A stretch of 17,712 nucleotides of DNA. It comes from Akkermansiaceae bacterium. GTDB taxonomy: Bacteria; Verrucomicrobiota; Verrucomicrobiia; Verrucomicrobiales; Akkermansiaceae. The position numbers and the translations under genes were made by a program. Every line of letters begins with the position of its first letter. The stretch's first letter is position 1. Below are positions 7,710-14,811 of this stretch, piece by piece. Below the pieces are notes generated by a model. That model saw nothing but the letters and a program-made list of their open reading frames with translations. It searched no databases and was not told where the DNA came from. The stretch is taken from NCBI GenBank assembly GCA_011524615.1, contig WTJZ01000101.1, forward strand, positions 1 to 17,712. Direction: 5' to 3'.

Positions 7710-8402
7710 ATGAAAACGATTTTAATCATAGGAGGGAATACAGGAATAGGGTTAGAGACTGCTAAGAAACTGCAGGCGTCTGGCGATCGAGTGATAGCGG
7801 CGGTCAGATCGCCTGAACCCTTACAGGCGCTAGGGATCGAGACGATTCCATTCGAGGCGACAGAGCTGACTCCTCTCAGTCTACCAGAGCAGTTAGATGG
7901 GGTTGTGTACTTCCCTGGGTCGATTAATCTTAAGCCGTTTCACCGTCTCTCGGCGGAGGACTTTCAACGCGATTACCAAGTCAATGCGGCTGGGGCGGTC
8001 CACTGCCTCCAGCAGGCTCTCCCCTCCTTGAAGAAGTCACCCTCTGCCTCTGTGGTACTCTTCTCCACCGTAGCAGTGCAGACGGGGATGCCGTATCATG
8101 CCTCTATCGCGATGGCTAAGGGCGCGATCGAGGGGCTCACTAGGTCTCTCGCTGCAGAGCTCGCCCCTAAGATCAGGGTGAATGCGATCGCTCCATCACT
8201 CACGGATACACCACTCGCATCGAATCTCCTGAACGCAGATGCTAAGCGTGAGGCGTCCGCCAAACGTCACCCGCTGAATCGAGTAGGCGAGGCGGATGAG
8301 CTCGCTTCACTGACGACCTTCCTCCTCTCAGATGCGTCACAGTTCATGACAGGGCAGGTCATCGCCGCTGATGGTGGTATGTCTTCGGTGAAGACCTTCT
8401 GA
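7710..8402 (+). CDS. short-chain dehydrogenase/reductase-family protein lacking the catalytic Tyr
   Basis: 230 residues, a classical SDR size. The nucleotide-binding GGNTGIG is at 8-14, VNAAG with N92 on the central strand, and S119 in the LFSTVA catalytic strand. K137 is present, but the YxxxK tyrosine is Ile133 (I-A-M-A-K). The run AAELAPKIRVNAIAPSLTDTPLA and the ending FMTGQVIAADGG are typical of an SDR subfamily I recall from Bacteroidota and related bacteria in which this tyrosine is also replaced. Either the chemistry differs or the protein binds NAD(P) without being an ordinary dehydrogenase. The gene is monocistronic: divergent from the HIT gene and closed by the terminator at 8432-8474. 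There is no clear SD. Confidence 0.88.
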   Translation: MKTILIIGGNTGIGLETAKKLQASGDRVIAAVRSPEPLQALGIETIPFEATELTPLSLPEQLDGVVYFPGSINLKPFHRLSAEDFQRDYQVNAAGAVHCLQQALPSLKKSPSASVVLFSTVAVQTGMPYHASIAMAKGAIEGLTRSLAAELAPKIRVNAIAPSLTDTPLASNLLNADAKREASAKRHPLNRVGEADELASLTTFLLSDASQFMTGQVIAADGGMSSVKTF

Positions 8403-8431
8403 GGCTAGAGGGGCTCCACCAATAATGGGAT

Positions 8432-8474
8432 AAAAAAAACGCTCTCACCTCTGCATAGAGGGAGAGCGTTTTTT
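8432..8474. terminator. bidirectional intrinsic terminator between the SDR gene and pgi
   Basis: ACGCTCTC (8439-8446), a bulged A, and CCTCT pair with AGAGG and GAGAGCGT (8462-8469) around a GCAT loop, giving a 13-pair stem. It is flanked by eight A on the left and six T on the right. Seen from either strand this is a GC-rich stem followed by a U-run, so it can end both converging transcripts. Confidence 0.92.
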
Positions 8475-8497
8475 CTTATCTATAAACCCGAGGGGGC

Positions 8498-10051
8498 TTA
8501 TGCAACGAAGGTGTCCTCTGCAGGAGTAGCACCGAATGTCGCGGTTGCGCCACCGTTCTCAGAGAGGTGGGTGAGGCAGTGGTAGACTTCCTCTGCGTCA
8601 GCGCTGAGAGCAGATGCGATTTGGTCCGCTGTCTGAGCGTCAGCTGTGAGTGAACCGCTTACTTGCTTGAGGAGGGCGAGGAATTCACCTGCAGCCTTCT
8701 TACCAGCTTCTACACCTGGTTGGTGGTAAGCGTTGATGTTCACGAGTGATGCGTAGTATGAAACCGCACGCTCGAAGAGACCGATGAGAACACCGAGGTT
8801 GAATGGTGTTACTTCGTCGATAGAGATTGTGACTGAGCGACGTCCTGATTGGAAGAGAGCCTTACGTGTACCACGGAGGAAGCCTTGGAGGAAGTCACCT
8901 GTGGTTACTCCTTCTTCTACCTCGATAGAGTCACCTGCACGTCCCTTACGAACTTCTACGAAGGTGGTGAAGAAGTTGTGTACACCATCACGGAGCTGTT
9001 GAACGTATGCGTGTTGGTCGGTAGATCCCTTGTTACCGTAGACGGCGATCCCTTGGTTCACGACGTTTCCGTCGAGGTCGAGTTCCTTACCGAGAGACTC
9101 CATGACGAGCTGTTGGAGGTACTTAGAGAAGAGAACGAGAGAGTCCTTGTACGGGAGAATGACCATGTCCTTCTCTCCCTTACCGTTACCTTCGTTATAC
9201 CATGCGAGAGCGAGTTGGAGACCTGCGTTAGCAGTGACGTCCTGGACACGTGTCTTCTCATCCATCGCAGCTGCACCAGCGAGAAATTGGTCGATGTCGA
9301 GACCTTGAAGAGCCATTGGGACGAGACCTACTGTTGACATAACAGAGGTACGACCACCTACCCAGTCTTCCATTGGGAAGGTTGTGAGGAAGCCTTGCTC
9401 TGTAGCATAGTTGTAGAGTTTTGATCCTTCACCAGTAACAGCACATGCTTGCTTAGCGAAGTCGAGGCCTGCCTTCTCGAACGCAGCCTTTGCCTCGAGC
9501 ATACCGTTACGAGTCTCAGCGGTACCACCTGACTTAGAGATAACGACGACGATCGTTGTTGCGAGGTCTGCACCGATTGCTTCTACGACATTGTCGATGC
9601 CCTGTGGGTCGGTGTTGTCGAAGTAGTAAGTAGCGAGCTTGGTGTCCTTACCGATAGCGTCGGTCACGAGTTGTGGTCCGAGAGCTGAGCCACCGATACC
9701 GACGATGAGGAGAGAGTTGAAGAGTGATCCGTTAGGAGCCTTGATGTCACCTGCGTGTACCTTAGCTGCGAAGTCCTTAAGCTGAGCGAGTGGCTCGGTG
9801 ATCTGAGCCTTGATCTCTGCGTTTGGTGCGAGGTCTGCATTACGGAGCCAGTAGTGACCTACCATACGACCTTCGTCAGGGTTCACGATCTCACCTGCTT
9901 CGAGTGCCGCGATGTCCGCGAATGCCTTCTGGATCTTAGCGTCGTTGCTTGCGTAGAAGTCAGACGGTAATTCCATGAGAGAGAGGTCGAGAGAAAAACC
10001 AAGGTCTGCATAACGCAGAAGTGACGATGAATATGAATTCCAGTTGCTCAT
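8498..10051 (-). CDS. pgi: glucose-6-phosphate isomerase
   Basis: 517 residues. It interconverts glucose 6-phosphate and fructose 6-phosphate in glycolysis and gluconeogenesis. The phosphate-binding GIGGSALGP (118-126) and SKSGGTAET (172-180), GGRTS (232-236), the catalytic glutamate E318 in QLVMESLGK, H347 in GSTDQHAYVQ and K451 in YHQPGVEAGKK are all there. After residue 465 a roughly 50-residue extension (TADQIASALSADAEEVYHCLTHL) resembles a small helix-turn-helix module and then a Gly/Ala/Thr tail. Codon choice is more uniform than in the neighbours, as expected for a highly expressed gene. No SD precedes the ATG. The gene has its own upstream region of about 175 bases and shares the downstream terminator with the SDR gene. 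Confidence 0.97.
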   Translation of the reverse strand: MSNWNSYSSSLLRYADLGFSLDLSLMELPSDFYASNDAKIQKAFADIAALEAGEIVNPDEGRMVGHYWLRNADLAPNAEIKAQITEPLAQLKDFAAKVHAGDIKAPNGSLFNSLLIVGIGGSALGPQLVTDAIGKDTKLATYYFDNTDPQGIDNVVEAIGADLATTIVVVISKSGGTAETRNGMLEAKAAFEKAGLDFAKQACAVTGEGSKLYNYATEQGFLTTFPMEDWVGGRTSVMSTVGLVPMALQGLDIDQFLAGAAAMDEKTRVQDVTANAGLQLALAWYNEGNGKGEKDMVILPYKDSLVLFSKYLQQLVMESLGKELDLDGNVVNQGIAVYGNKGSTDQHAYVQQLRDGVHNFFTTFVEVRKGRAGDSIEVEEGVTTGDFLQGFLRGTRKALFQSGRRSVTISIDEVTPFNLGVLIGLFERAVSYYASLVNINAYHQPGVEAGKKAAGEFLALLKQVSGSLTADAQTADQIASALSADAEEVYHCLTHLSENGGATATFGATPAEDTFVA

Positions 10052-10229
10052 TTTATCAATTTTCGTTGATTACAGGCATAATTGCCTCTGTTCGCGGTAT
10101 CGTATCTTCCCTCACGCGTCCAGCCTATTAGCTGAAATAGTATCAATTTGATTCATACCTAGGCCTGCGAAAAGAATTAAAAGGCAGCGTGCAGTATCGA
10201 TTGGAATAATAGCGAGCGGGGTGTATCAT

Positions 10230-11078
10230 ATGAGTATGAAGTCAATTATCGTCATGTTCATGATAGCGGGATGCGCGCTAGCGGATCAATTTGCAGATTA
10301 TTGGTACGCGGGATTAGCGGAAGTGGCGGTCTATGATCTGGAGCAGTCACGGTATGGCGAACCACGTGATGGTACGGCGACATTGATCTTCGTGACCGAG
10401 GGGTTCTCTAAGGAGAAGCAGGTGAAGCTGGATTACCCAGAGAGAGCAGGGGAGGATAAGGCGACAGTGCTCAAGTTAAACCTAGTCAAGAAGTATAATA
10501 CTGGGATCTATCCGTATTCGATCATGATGTCATCCTTTGCCGAGGTTGGATCTGGATTAGTGCTAAAGGCTACTACGAGTGTGCAAGAGTGGTGCGGCCA
10601 TGTCTTCATGCAGGCGAATCACCAGGAGGGAGGAGATTACCGTTACCAAGGGTTCTCCTACTTTGAGTCGGAGGGAGATGAGCAGGGGACTTTGACAGAC
10701 ACCTTATTGGCGGAAGGGCTCTTTTCTCAAATCCGTCTCGGTCAGCTCGAGCCGGGGCAGTACCGAATAGTTCCCTCTCAGGAGTTAGCACGGACCTTAC
10801 ATTTCCCACTGAGCGCGGTGCCAGCCACGGTGTCGCTCCAACGCGATGATGAGGAGATGACATACACGATCTCCTATGATCATCCACTGCAGATTCAGAC
10901 TCAGATCACGGTGAGTAAGAGCTTCCCTCACGTTGTACAGAATTGGTCCGAGAGTTATACTAAGGGGGGGCAGAGAGAGACCTCCAGAGCGACTCTCAAG
11001 ACCGTGCAGCAGTTGCCGTATTGGAATATGAATGGGCCACAGTATGAGAAGGTACGCCGCGAGATCGGGCTCGAGTGA
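10230..11078 (+). CDS. putative lipoprotein of the family often mislabelled 'septum formation inhibitor Maf'
   Basis: 282 residues from the ATG at 10230. A GTG at 10221 and an ATG at 10236 are alternatives, and none has a clear SD. The hydrophobic leader ends in IAG-C15, a good lipobox, although ALA-DQ just after would also suit signal peptidase I. Blocks such as YWYAGLAEVAVYDLEQSRYGE, NTGIYPYSIMMSSF and VQEWCGHVF with FSYFESEGD match a family I recall from Bacteroidota, where it carries the name 'septum formation inhibitor Maf'. It has no Maf nucleotide-pyrophosphatase motif, so that name should not be read as function. It is predicted to be envelope-anchored with an unknown role. It lies 78 bases upstream of the arsC-like gene on the same strand. 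Confidence 0.8.
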   Translation: MSMKSIIVMFMIAGCALADQFADYWYAGLAEVAVYDLEQSRYGEPRDGTATLIFVTEGFSKEKQVKLDYPERAGEDKATVLKLNLVKKYNTGIYPYSIMMSSFAEVGSGLVLKATTSVQEWCGHVFMQANHQEGGDYRYQGFSYFESEGDEQGTLTDTLLAEGLFSQIRLGQLEPGQYRIVPSQELARTLHFPLSAVPATVSLQRDDEEMTYTISYDHPLQIQTQITVSKSFPHVVQNWSESYTKGGQRETSRATLKTVQQLPYWNMNGPQYEKVRREIGLE

Positions 11079-11142
11079 GTGACTGTGACATGACTGTTGC
11101 GCGTATCATTCTTAGCCCTAGACAATGAGGCCTAAGATGAGT

Positions 11143-11148
11143 AGGAGG
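11143..11148 (+). promoter_or_regulatory. Shine-Dalgarno sequence of the arsC-like gene
   Basis: AGGAGG, 8 bases ahead of the ATG at 11157. It is noteworthy because nearly all other starts in the window lack an SD, and it supports the chosen start. Confidence 0.8.
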
Positions 11149-11156
11149 GTGAGGAA

Positions 11157-11588
11157 ATGAAATCTATCCTCGTTCTCTGTACTGGTAACTCATGCCGCTC
11201 TCATATGGCTGAGGGCATCTTCCGTCATCTCGCCTCAGATCTATTCGAGGTTCACTCAGCAGGATCACAACCAGCGGGGTATGTGCATCCTCTCTCGATA
11301 GAGGTGCTGTCGGAAATCGGGATCGATATCTCTCAGCATACGTCTAAGCATATGAATGAGTTCTTAGAGCGTGACATCCATACGGTCGTGACGGTGTGTG
11401 GTAATGCAGAGCAGGCGTGCCCTACCTATCCAGGGCAGTTGAACCGCTATCACTGGGGCTTTGATGATCCCGCCCACGCGGAGGGATCTGAGGAGGAGGT
11501 TATGGCCGTGTTCCGCCGTGTACGTGATGAGATCTATATGACGATTCAGGCGTATGTCCAAGGGTATCGCGAGGCTATCGCGTCATAA
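11157..11588 (+). CDS. arsC: arsenate reductase (thioredoxin-type) / low-molecular-weight phosphatase
   Basis: 143 residues. The phosphatase P-loop is C8-T-G-N-S-C-R14-S, the general acid is D104 in FDDP, and two further cysteines, C81 and C88 (VCGNAEQACP), match the Cys10/Cys82/Cys89 relay of thioredoxin-coupled ArsC enzymes that reduce arsenate to arsenite. Plain tyrosine phosphatases of this fold lack the C81/C88 pair, so arsenate reductase is the better call. It is cytosolic. There is no arsR, arsB or acr3 next to it, so involvement in resistance here is inferred from the protein alone. A strong SD precedes it, and a hairpin at 11596-11617 follows the stop. Confidence 0.9.
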   Translation: MKSILVLCTGNSCRSHMAEGIFRHLASDLFEVHSAGSQPAGYVHPLSIEVLSEIGIDISQHTSKHMNEFLERDIHTVVTVCGNAEQACPTYPGQLNRYHWGFDDPAHAEGSEEEVMAVFRRVRDEIYMTIQAYVQGYREAIAS

Positions 11589-11595
11589 CAGTACT

Positions 11596-11617
11596 CTGCC
11601 TGCATGAGCGCAGGCAG
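11596..11617. terminator. hairpin between convergent arsC-like gene and hisD
   Basis: CTGCCTGC (11596-11603) and GCAGGCAG (11610-11617) form a perfect 8-base stem with an ATGAGC loop, eight bases after the arsC-like stop and before the hisD stop. There is no T-run on either side, so it is not a canonical intrinsic terminator. It could act as a weak or factor-assisted terminator or protect 3' ends. Confidence 0.5.
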
Positions 11618-11639
11618 GTCCTCATTCAGTAGTGTGGGA

Positions 11640-12923
11640 TTAACCTCGGAGGCGGATCGCGACGGATTCTCCGTGGGCGTCTAGCCCCTCGATGCGAGAG
11701 AACTCTTGGACGGTTTCCAGAGAGTTTGCGATGGCGGCCTGATCCATACGGACGATGGACTGGCGGCGCTGGAATTGGTCTGCGCGGAGACCTGAGAACG
11801 ACTTTCCTGCTCCACCTGTTGGGAGGGTGTGCGATGGTCCCGCGAGGAAGTCCCCGACGGCGACAGCTGAGTAGTTGCCCGCGTAGATGGCGCCAGCATT
11901 TCGGATCTGAGGGATGATCGATTCGTCGTCTTGGACAACGAGCGTAAGGTGCTCTGGAGCGTAGTCATTGCAGATCGCCACGGCCTCGGAGAGGTCATCG
12001 ACGAGGAGAGCGAAGCACTTCTTATCGAGAACCTCTTGGAGATACTGTCCTCGGCTGAGGGAGGGGAGTTGCTTCTCGATCTCGACCTTGACCTGTTCGA
12101 AGAGTGATTCACTGGTCGTGACAAATCCGATCTCACTGTCCGGGCCATGCTCAGCCTGTCCGAGGAGGTCCGCTGCGAGGAAGGCAGGGTTACCTGTCTC
12201 ATCTGCAATGACGAGGATCTCGCTCGGTCCAGGGAGGAGGTCGATGCTGACGGCTCCAATGAGTTGACGCTTGGCCTCTACCACGAAGACATTACCAGGG
12301 CCGAAGATCTTCTCTACGGGAGCGATCGATTCCGTCCCTAGTGCGAGGGCTGCGATGCCCTGAGCTCCTCCGACCTTGAGGATCTCAGTAGCTCCCGCTT
12401 GTACGAGAGCGTAGAGGAGTTCTGGATTGACCTTGCCGTCTGGGCCACATGGGGTTGCGGCTACGATCTGAGGACATCCGATCGCCTGAGCAAAGGCCCC
12501 TGTCATGAGGGCGGTGGAGACGAGAGGAGCCTTGCCCCCTGGGACGTAGATTCCGACTCGGTCAAACGGGGTAAAGCGTTCTCCGACGACCGCTCCTTCC
12601 TTATTCGTGTAGTTCCAGTCTTGGCGCTTACTCTGTTCTGTGAACAGGTGGATATTCTGTCTGGTCGATTCGATTGCTTTCTTAGTCGCCTCACTGACCT
12701 GTGCTGTCGCTTCCTCGATCTCTGCAGGGGAGACGAGTAGAGAGGTGAGTTGTGCCTTATCGAACTTAGCTGTGAGGTCGATCAGAGCCTGATCGCCTCG
12801 GGATTGCACCTCTGAGATAATGCCTGCGACGATCTCTGAGACCGAGGTGTCAGGAATAGCGCGTCGGTTGAGCGTCGCGCGAAAGGATGCATAGTCTGGT
12901 GAAGATTGGTGAAGGAGTTTCAT
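11640..12923 (-). CDS. hisD: histidinol dehydrogenase
   Basis: 427 residues from the ATG at 12923 (a TTG at 12932 would add three residues). It carries out the last two steps of histidine synthesis, oxidising L-histidinol to L-histidine with NAD. Present are VGIYVPGG, GPGN, PGPSEILVIAD, the zinc ligands Q256 and H259 (GQAEHGPDS), D358 (GDFLAGPSH) and H417, and the catalytic pair E324-H325 (YAPEHL). These positions parallel the well-studied E. coli enzyme almost one to one. No other his genes are nearby. It lies 47 bases downstream of the lipoprotein gene on the same strand, so it may be read through from the oxidase-assembly genes. Confidence 0.97.
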   Translation of the reverse strand: MKLLHQSSPDYASFRATLNRRAIPDTSVSEIVAGIISEVQSRGDQALIDLTAKFDKAQLTSLLVSPAEIEEATAQVSEATKKAIESTRQNIHLFTEQSKRQDWNYTNKEGAVVGERFTPFDRVGIYVPGGKAPLVSTALMTGAFAQAIGCPQIVAATPCGPDGKVNPELLYALVQAGATEILKVGGAQGIAALALGTESIAPVEKIFGPGNVFVVEAKRQLIGAVSIDLLPGPSEILVIADETGNPAFLAADLLGQAEHGPDSEIGFVTTSESLFEQVKVEIEKQLPSLSRGQYLQEVLDKKCFALLVDDLSEAVAICNDYAPEHLTLVVQDDESIIPQIRNAGAIYAGNYSAVAVGDFLAGPSHTLPTGGAGKSFSGLRADQFQRRQSIVRMDQAAIANSLETVQEFSRIEGLDAHGESVAIRLRG

Positions 12924-12970
12924 ATGGTGCAATATAGGACAGAGAGAGGAGTGATGTTGTAACCTCTGAT

Positions 12971-13513
12971 TTAATACGTAGATTTATCCAGATAACCACC
13001 CCATTGATAAGGAGTGTTATTTGAGAATGGGCATTGTAGTTCGAGATCCTCTATGGAGGTAAGGTTTTTGTAAAGGAGTCCAGCTTTACCTAATTGGTAC
13101 AGATTCGCAAAGCAAGGCATGTAGTTACATTCTTCCCAATAGATGAAGGCGTTGGTAATGATTCCTTCTGGATTAACCTCTATGATGAGTCTTAAATGGT
13201 AGACTTCGGCGACTTTGGAAAACTTTGGGAATCTCCAAGCCGCAGATCGGAAGGTGTGGACTTGATTAGTTCCCGACACGGGATGGAACAAAGCTTGAGT
13301 GGCTCTTTCCATTATGTCGTAGTCGGGAGCATTTCCAATGGTCTCTAGTTGCTTTAGGTCTAGAGTGGCATTCTTCTGAGTACTGACGAGTTGGTAGATT
13401 CGTTCTGTCGGTAAGGGGCCATCATAGAAGATGAAGTCTTCTTCCTCCTCCTGTTGGCAACTGAGGATGCTAACAGAAGAGATAATCAGTAGGAAGAAGT
13501 AGAGAAGCTTCAT
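12971..13513 (-). CDS. small orphan lipoprotein at the end of the oxidase-assembly block
   Basis: 180 residues from the ATG at 13513. The frame is open upstream to 13609 but that part overlaps the DUF420 gene and would bury the leader. Residues 1-18 are a hydrophobic leader ending SILS-C19-QQEEEED, a passable lipobox followed by an acidic linker. The mature domain has three cysteines (C129 and C134 in EECNYMPCF, C161) and a strand pair YHLRLIIEVNPEGIITNAFIYW. I do not recognise the family. It starts 17 bases after the DUF420 stop. Composition differs sharply from its neighbours: bases 12961-13080 count 46/120 G+C, against 33/60 for 14161-14220, which may mean recent acquisition. A role in oxidase assembly is suggested only by position. 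Confidence 0.75.
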   Translation of the reverse strand: MKLLYFFLLIISSVSILSCQQEEEEDFIFYDGPLPTERIYQLVSTQKNATLDLKQLETIGNAPDYDIMERATQALFHPVSGTNQVHTFRSAAWRFPKFSKVAEVYHLRLIIEVNPEGIITNAFIYWEECNYMPCFANLYQLGKAGLLYKNLTSIEDLELQCPFSNNTPYQWGGYLDKSTY

Positions 13514-13530
13514 TGCGGGCGAGACAAAGA

Positions 13531-14097
13531 CTAACCGTAGAATGGGGAGATCATCAGGTAGACGACTGGGCCAGTAATGGCGACGTAGAGCCACATTGGG
13601 AAGGCCCATTTGGTGAGCTTCTTATGCAGAGAGAATTGTGCAAAGCTCGCGGCCACGATAGAGAATAAGATGAGTGGGAAGCTCACGATCGAGAGGCCAA
13701 TGTGGGAGAGGAGGATCACGATGTAGATCGACTTACTCCCCTGTGCCGCGAGAGCCTCGGCCTCACTGAGGACGCCGTCGTGGTTAGCGTCTCCGTAGTA
13801 GGTGTGCCCGCTGGTGAAGTGGTAGGCCACATAGCTGAGGAGGAAGATCGCGGAGAGAGCGAAGGCCGAGATCATAAGCTTACGGTGAGCTTGCTTCTTA
13901 CCTTGCTTGATCGCGATGCCCCCTGCGATGATGCAGATTGCGACGAGAGTGTTGATGATCGCATTCACTCCTGGGAGGAAGGAGACATCCCACCACTCTG
14001 GAGTGGGGATCGTGACTCGATCCATGAGCCCAACGAGAAAGACAACGACGACGGTGAGAACGGAACAGAGAATGTACCAGGATTTAGCAGTTTTCAT
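13531..14097 (-). CDS. DUF420 (CtaM-like) membrane protein with an inserted EF-hand loop
   Basis: 188 residues with about five membrane segments (near 7-26, 44-63, 75-95, 122-150 and 165-185). The conserved-looking histidines H71 (AHRK), H93 (YHF), H132 (SHIG) and H158 fit DUF420. Members in Bacillales (CtaM) are needed to assemble haem A-containing oxidase. Between segments 3 and 4 sits D103-A-N-H-D-G-V-L-S-E-A-E114, a full 12-residue EF-hand calcium loop that I do not expect in this family. The gene begins 6 bases after the SCO stop and is followed 17 bases on by the lipoprotein gene, so it is co-transcribed with the haem O synthase and SCO genes. There is no SD. Confidence 0.87.
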   Translation of the reverse strand: MKTAKSWYILCSVLTVVVVFLVGLMDRVTIPTPEWWDVSFLPGVNAIINTLVAICIIAGGIAIKQGKKQAHRKLMISAFALSAIFLLSYVAYHFTSGHTYYGDANHDGVLSEAEALAAQGSKSIYIVILLSHIGLSIVSFPLILFSIVAASFAQFSLHKKLTKWAFPMWLYVAITGPVVYLMISPFYG

Positions 14098-14103
14098 CTG
14101 AGA

Positions 14104-14802
14104 TTAGTTATTGAGAGAGAGGTTGATCGCACCGTGGAGTTTTTCCTCATAGGTCTTGAGGAGTTCGTGACTTTGGCTACGGGCAAAGGCGAGGTCGACT
14201 TTGACTCGCATTTTGAGGTCTTGGTCAAAGACGGCGACCCCGAGGTCATGAGCGTATCTGCCCTTGCGCGCGATCTCGAGCTCATCAGTACGCTCGCGGA
14301 TGTCGAGGAACTTCATCTCGCCTGACATGTAGGCGTGCATCTCTGCGCGGTCGCCCGTGAGGAACCACCAGTTGCTTGTGTCTGCTTTCACAGAAGCGGC
14401 GTATTCCTTGAGCTTGGCGACATCGTCTGCCTCTGGATCTACAGACATGCAGACGATCATAAAGTCAGGATTCCCCTTGTACTGCTTATAGATCTTCATG
14501 AGGTCTGAGTAGTTACGCTCCGCACACATCGGGCACTTAGCGAAGAACTGGGCAAAGACCCAGACCTTGTCCTTGAGGTCAGAGATGGAGACCGTCTGGC
14601 CGTCTTGGTTTGTGAGTGTGATGTCCTCTTGGAGCTGGAGGAGCTCGTCAAAGGTCTCCTTACCAATATCTACGGCGAGAGGTTTGTCTGCCTCGGCCTT
14701 GATATCATAGAGCTTCCCTAGGAAGATAAAGCCGCTGATGAAGAGGATACAGAGGACAGCAACGGAGCTGTAGATGAGGGTGATTTTAGTCTTGTCGGTC
14801 AT
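14104..14802 (-). CDS. SCO1/SenC/PrrC family copper chaperone-like protein
   Basis: 232 residues with an N-terminal membrane anchor (about 8-29) and a thioredoxin-fold domain outside the membrane. SCO proteins bring copper to the CuA site of cytochrome c oxidase or reduce its cysteines. The strand VWVFAQFFAKC90-P-M-C93-AERN, the CMSVDPEADDVAKLKEYA block (118-135) and H185 in YAHDLGVAVFD give the SCO pattern. The cysteine motif is CxxC, not the usual CxxxC, which moves the copper geometry toward a plain thioredoxin site. It starts 9 bases after the stop of the SCO-like gene upstream and is followed 6 bases on by the DUF420 gene. Confidence 0.87.
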   Translation of the reverse strand: MTDKTKITLIYSSVAVLCILFISGFIFLGKLYDIKAEADKPLAVDIGKETFDELLQLQEDITLTNQDGQTVSISDLKDKVWVFAQFFAKCPMCAERNYSDLMKIYKQYKGNPDFMIVCMSVDPEADDVAKLKEYAASVKADTSNWWFLTGDRAEMHAYMSGEMKFLDIRERTDELEIARKGRYAHDLGVAVFDQDLKMRVKVDLAFARSQSHELLKTYEEKLHGAINLSLNN

Positions 14803-14811
14803 GGGAGGAGG

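Noticed and set aside
10230..11078. Septum formation inhibitor Maf
   Set aside because: The family name appears in annotations of similar lipoproteins, but the sequence has no Maf/HAM1-type motif and carries an export signal.
13702..14325. 207-codon plus-strand open frame opposite the DUF420 and SCO genes
   Set aside because: Very acidic, motif-free translation spanning two real genes and their junction on the other strand; a shadow.
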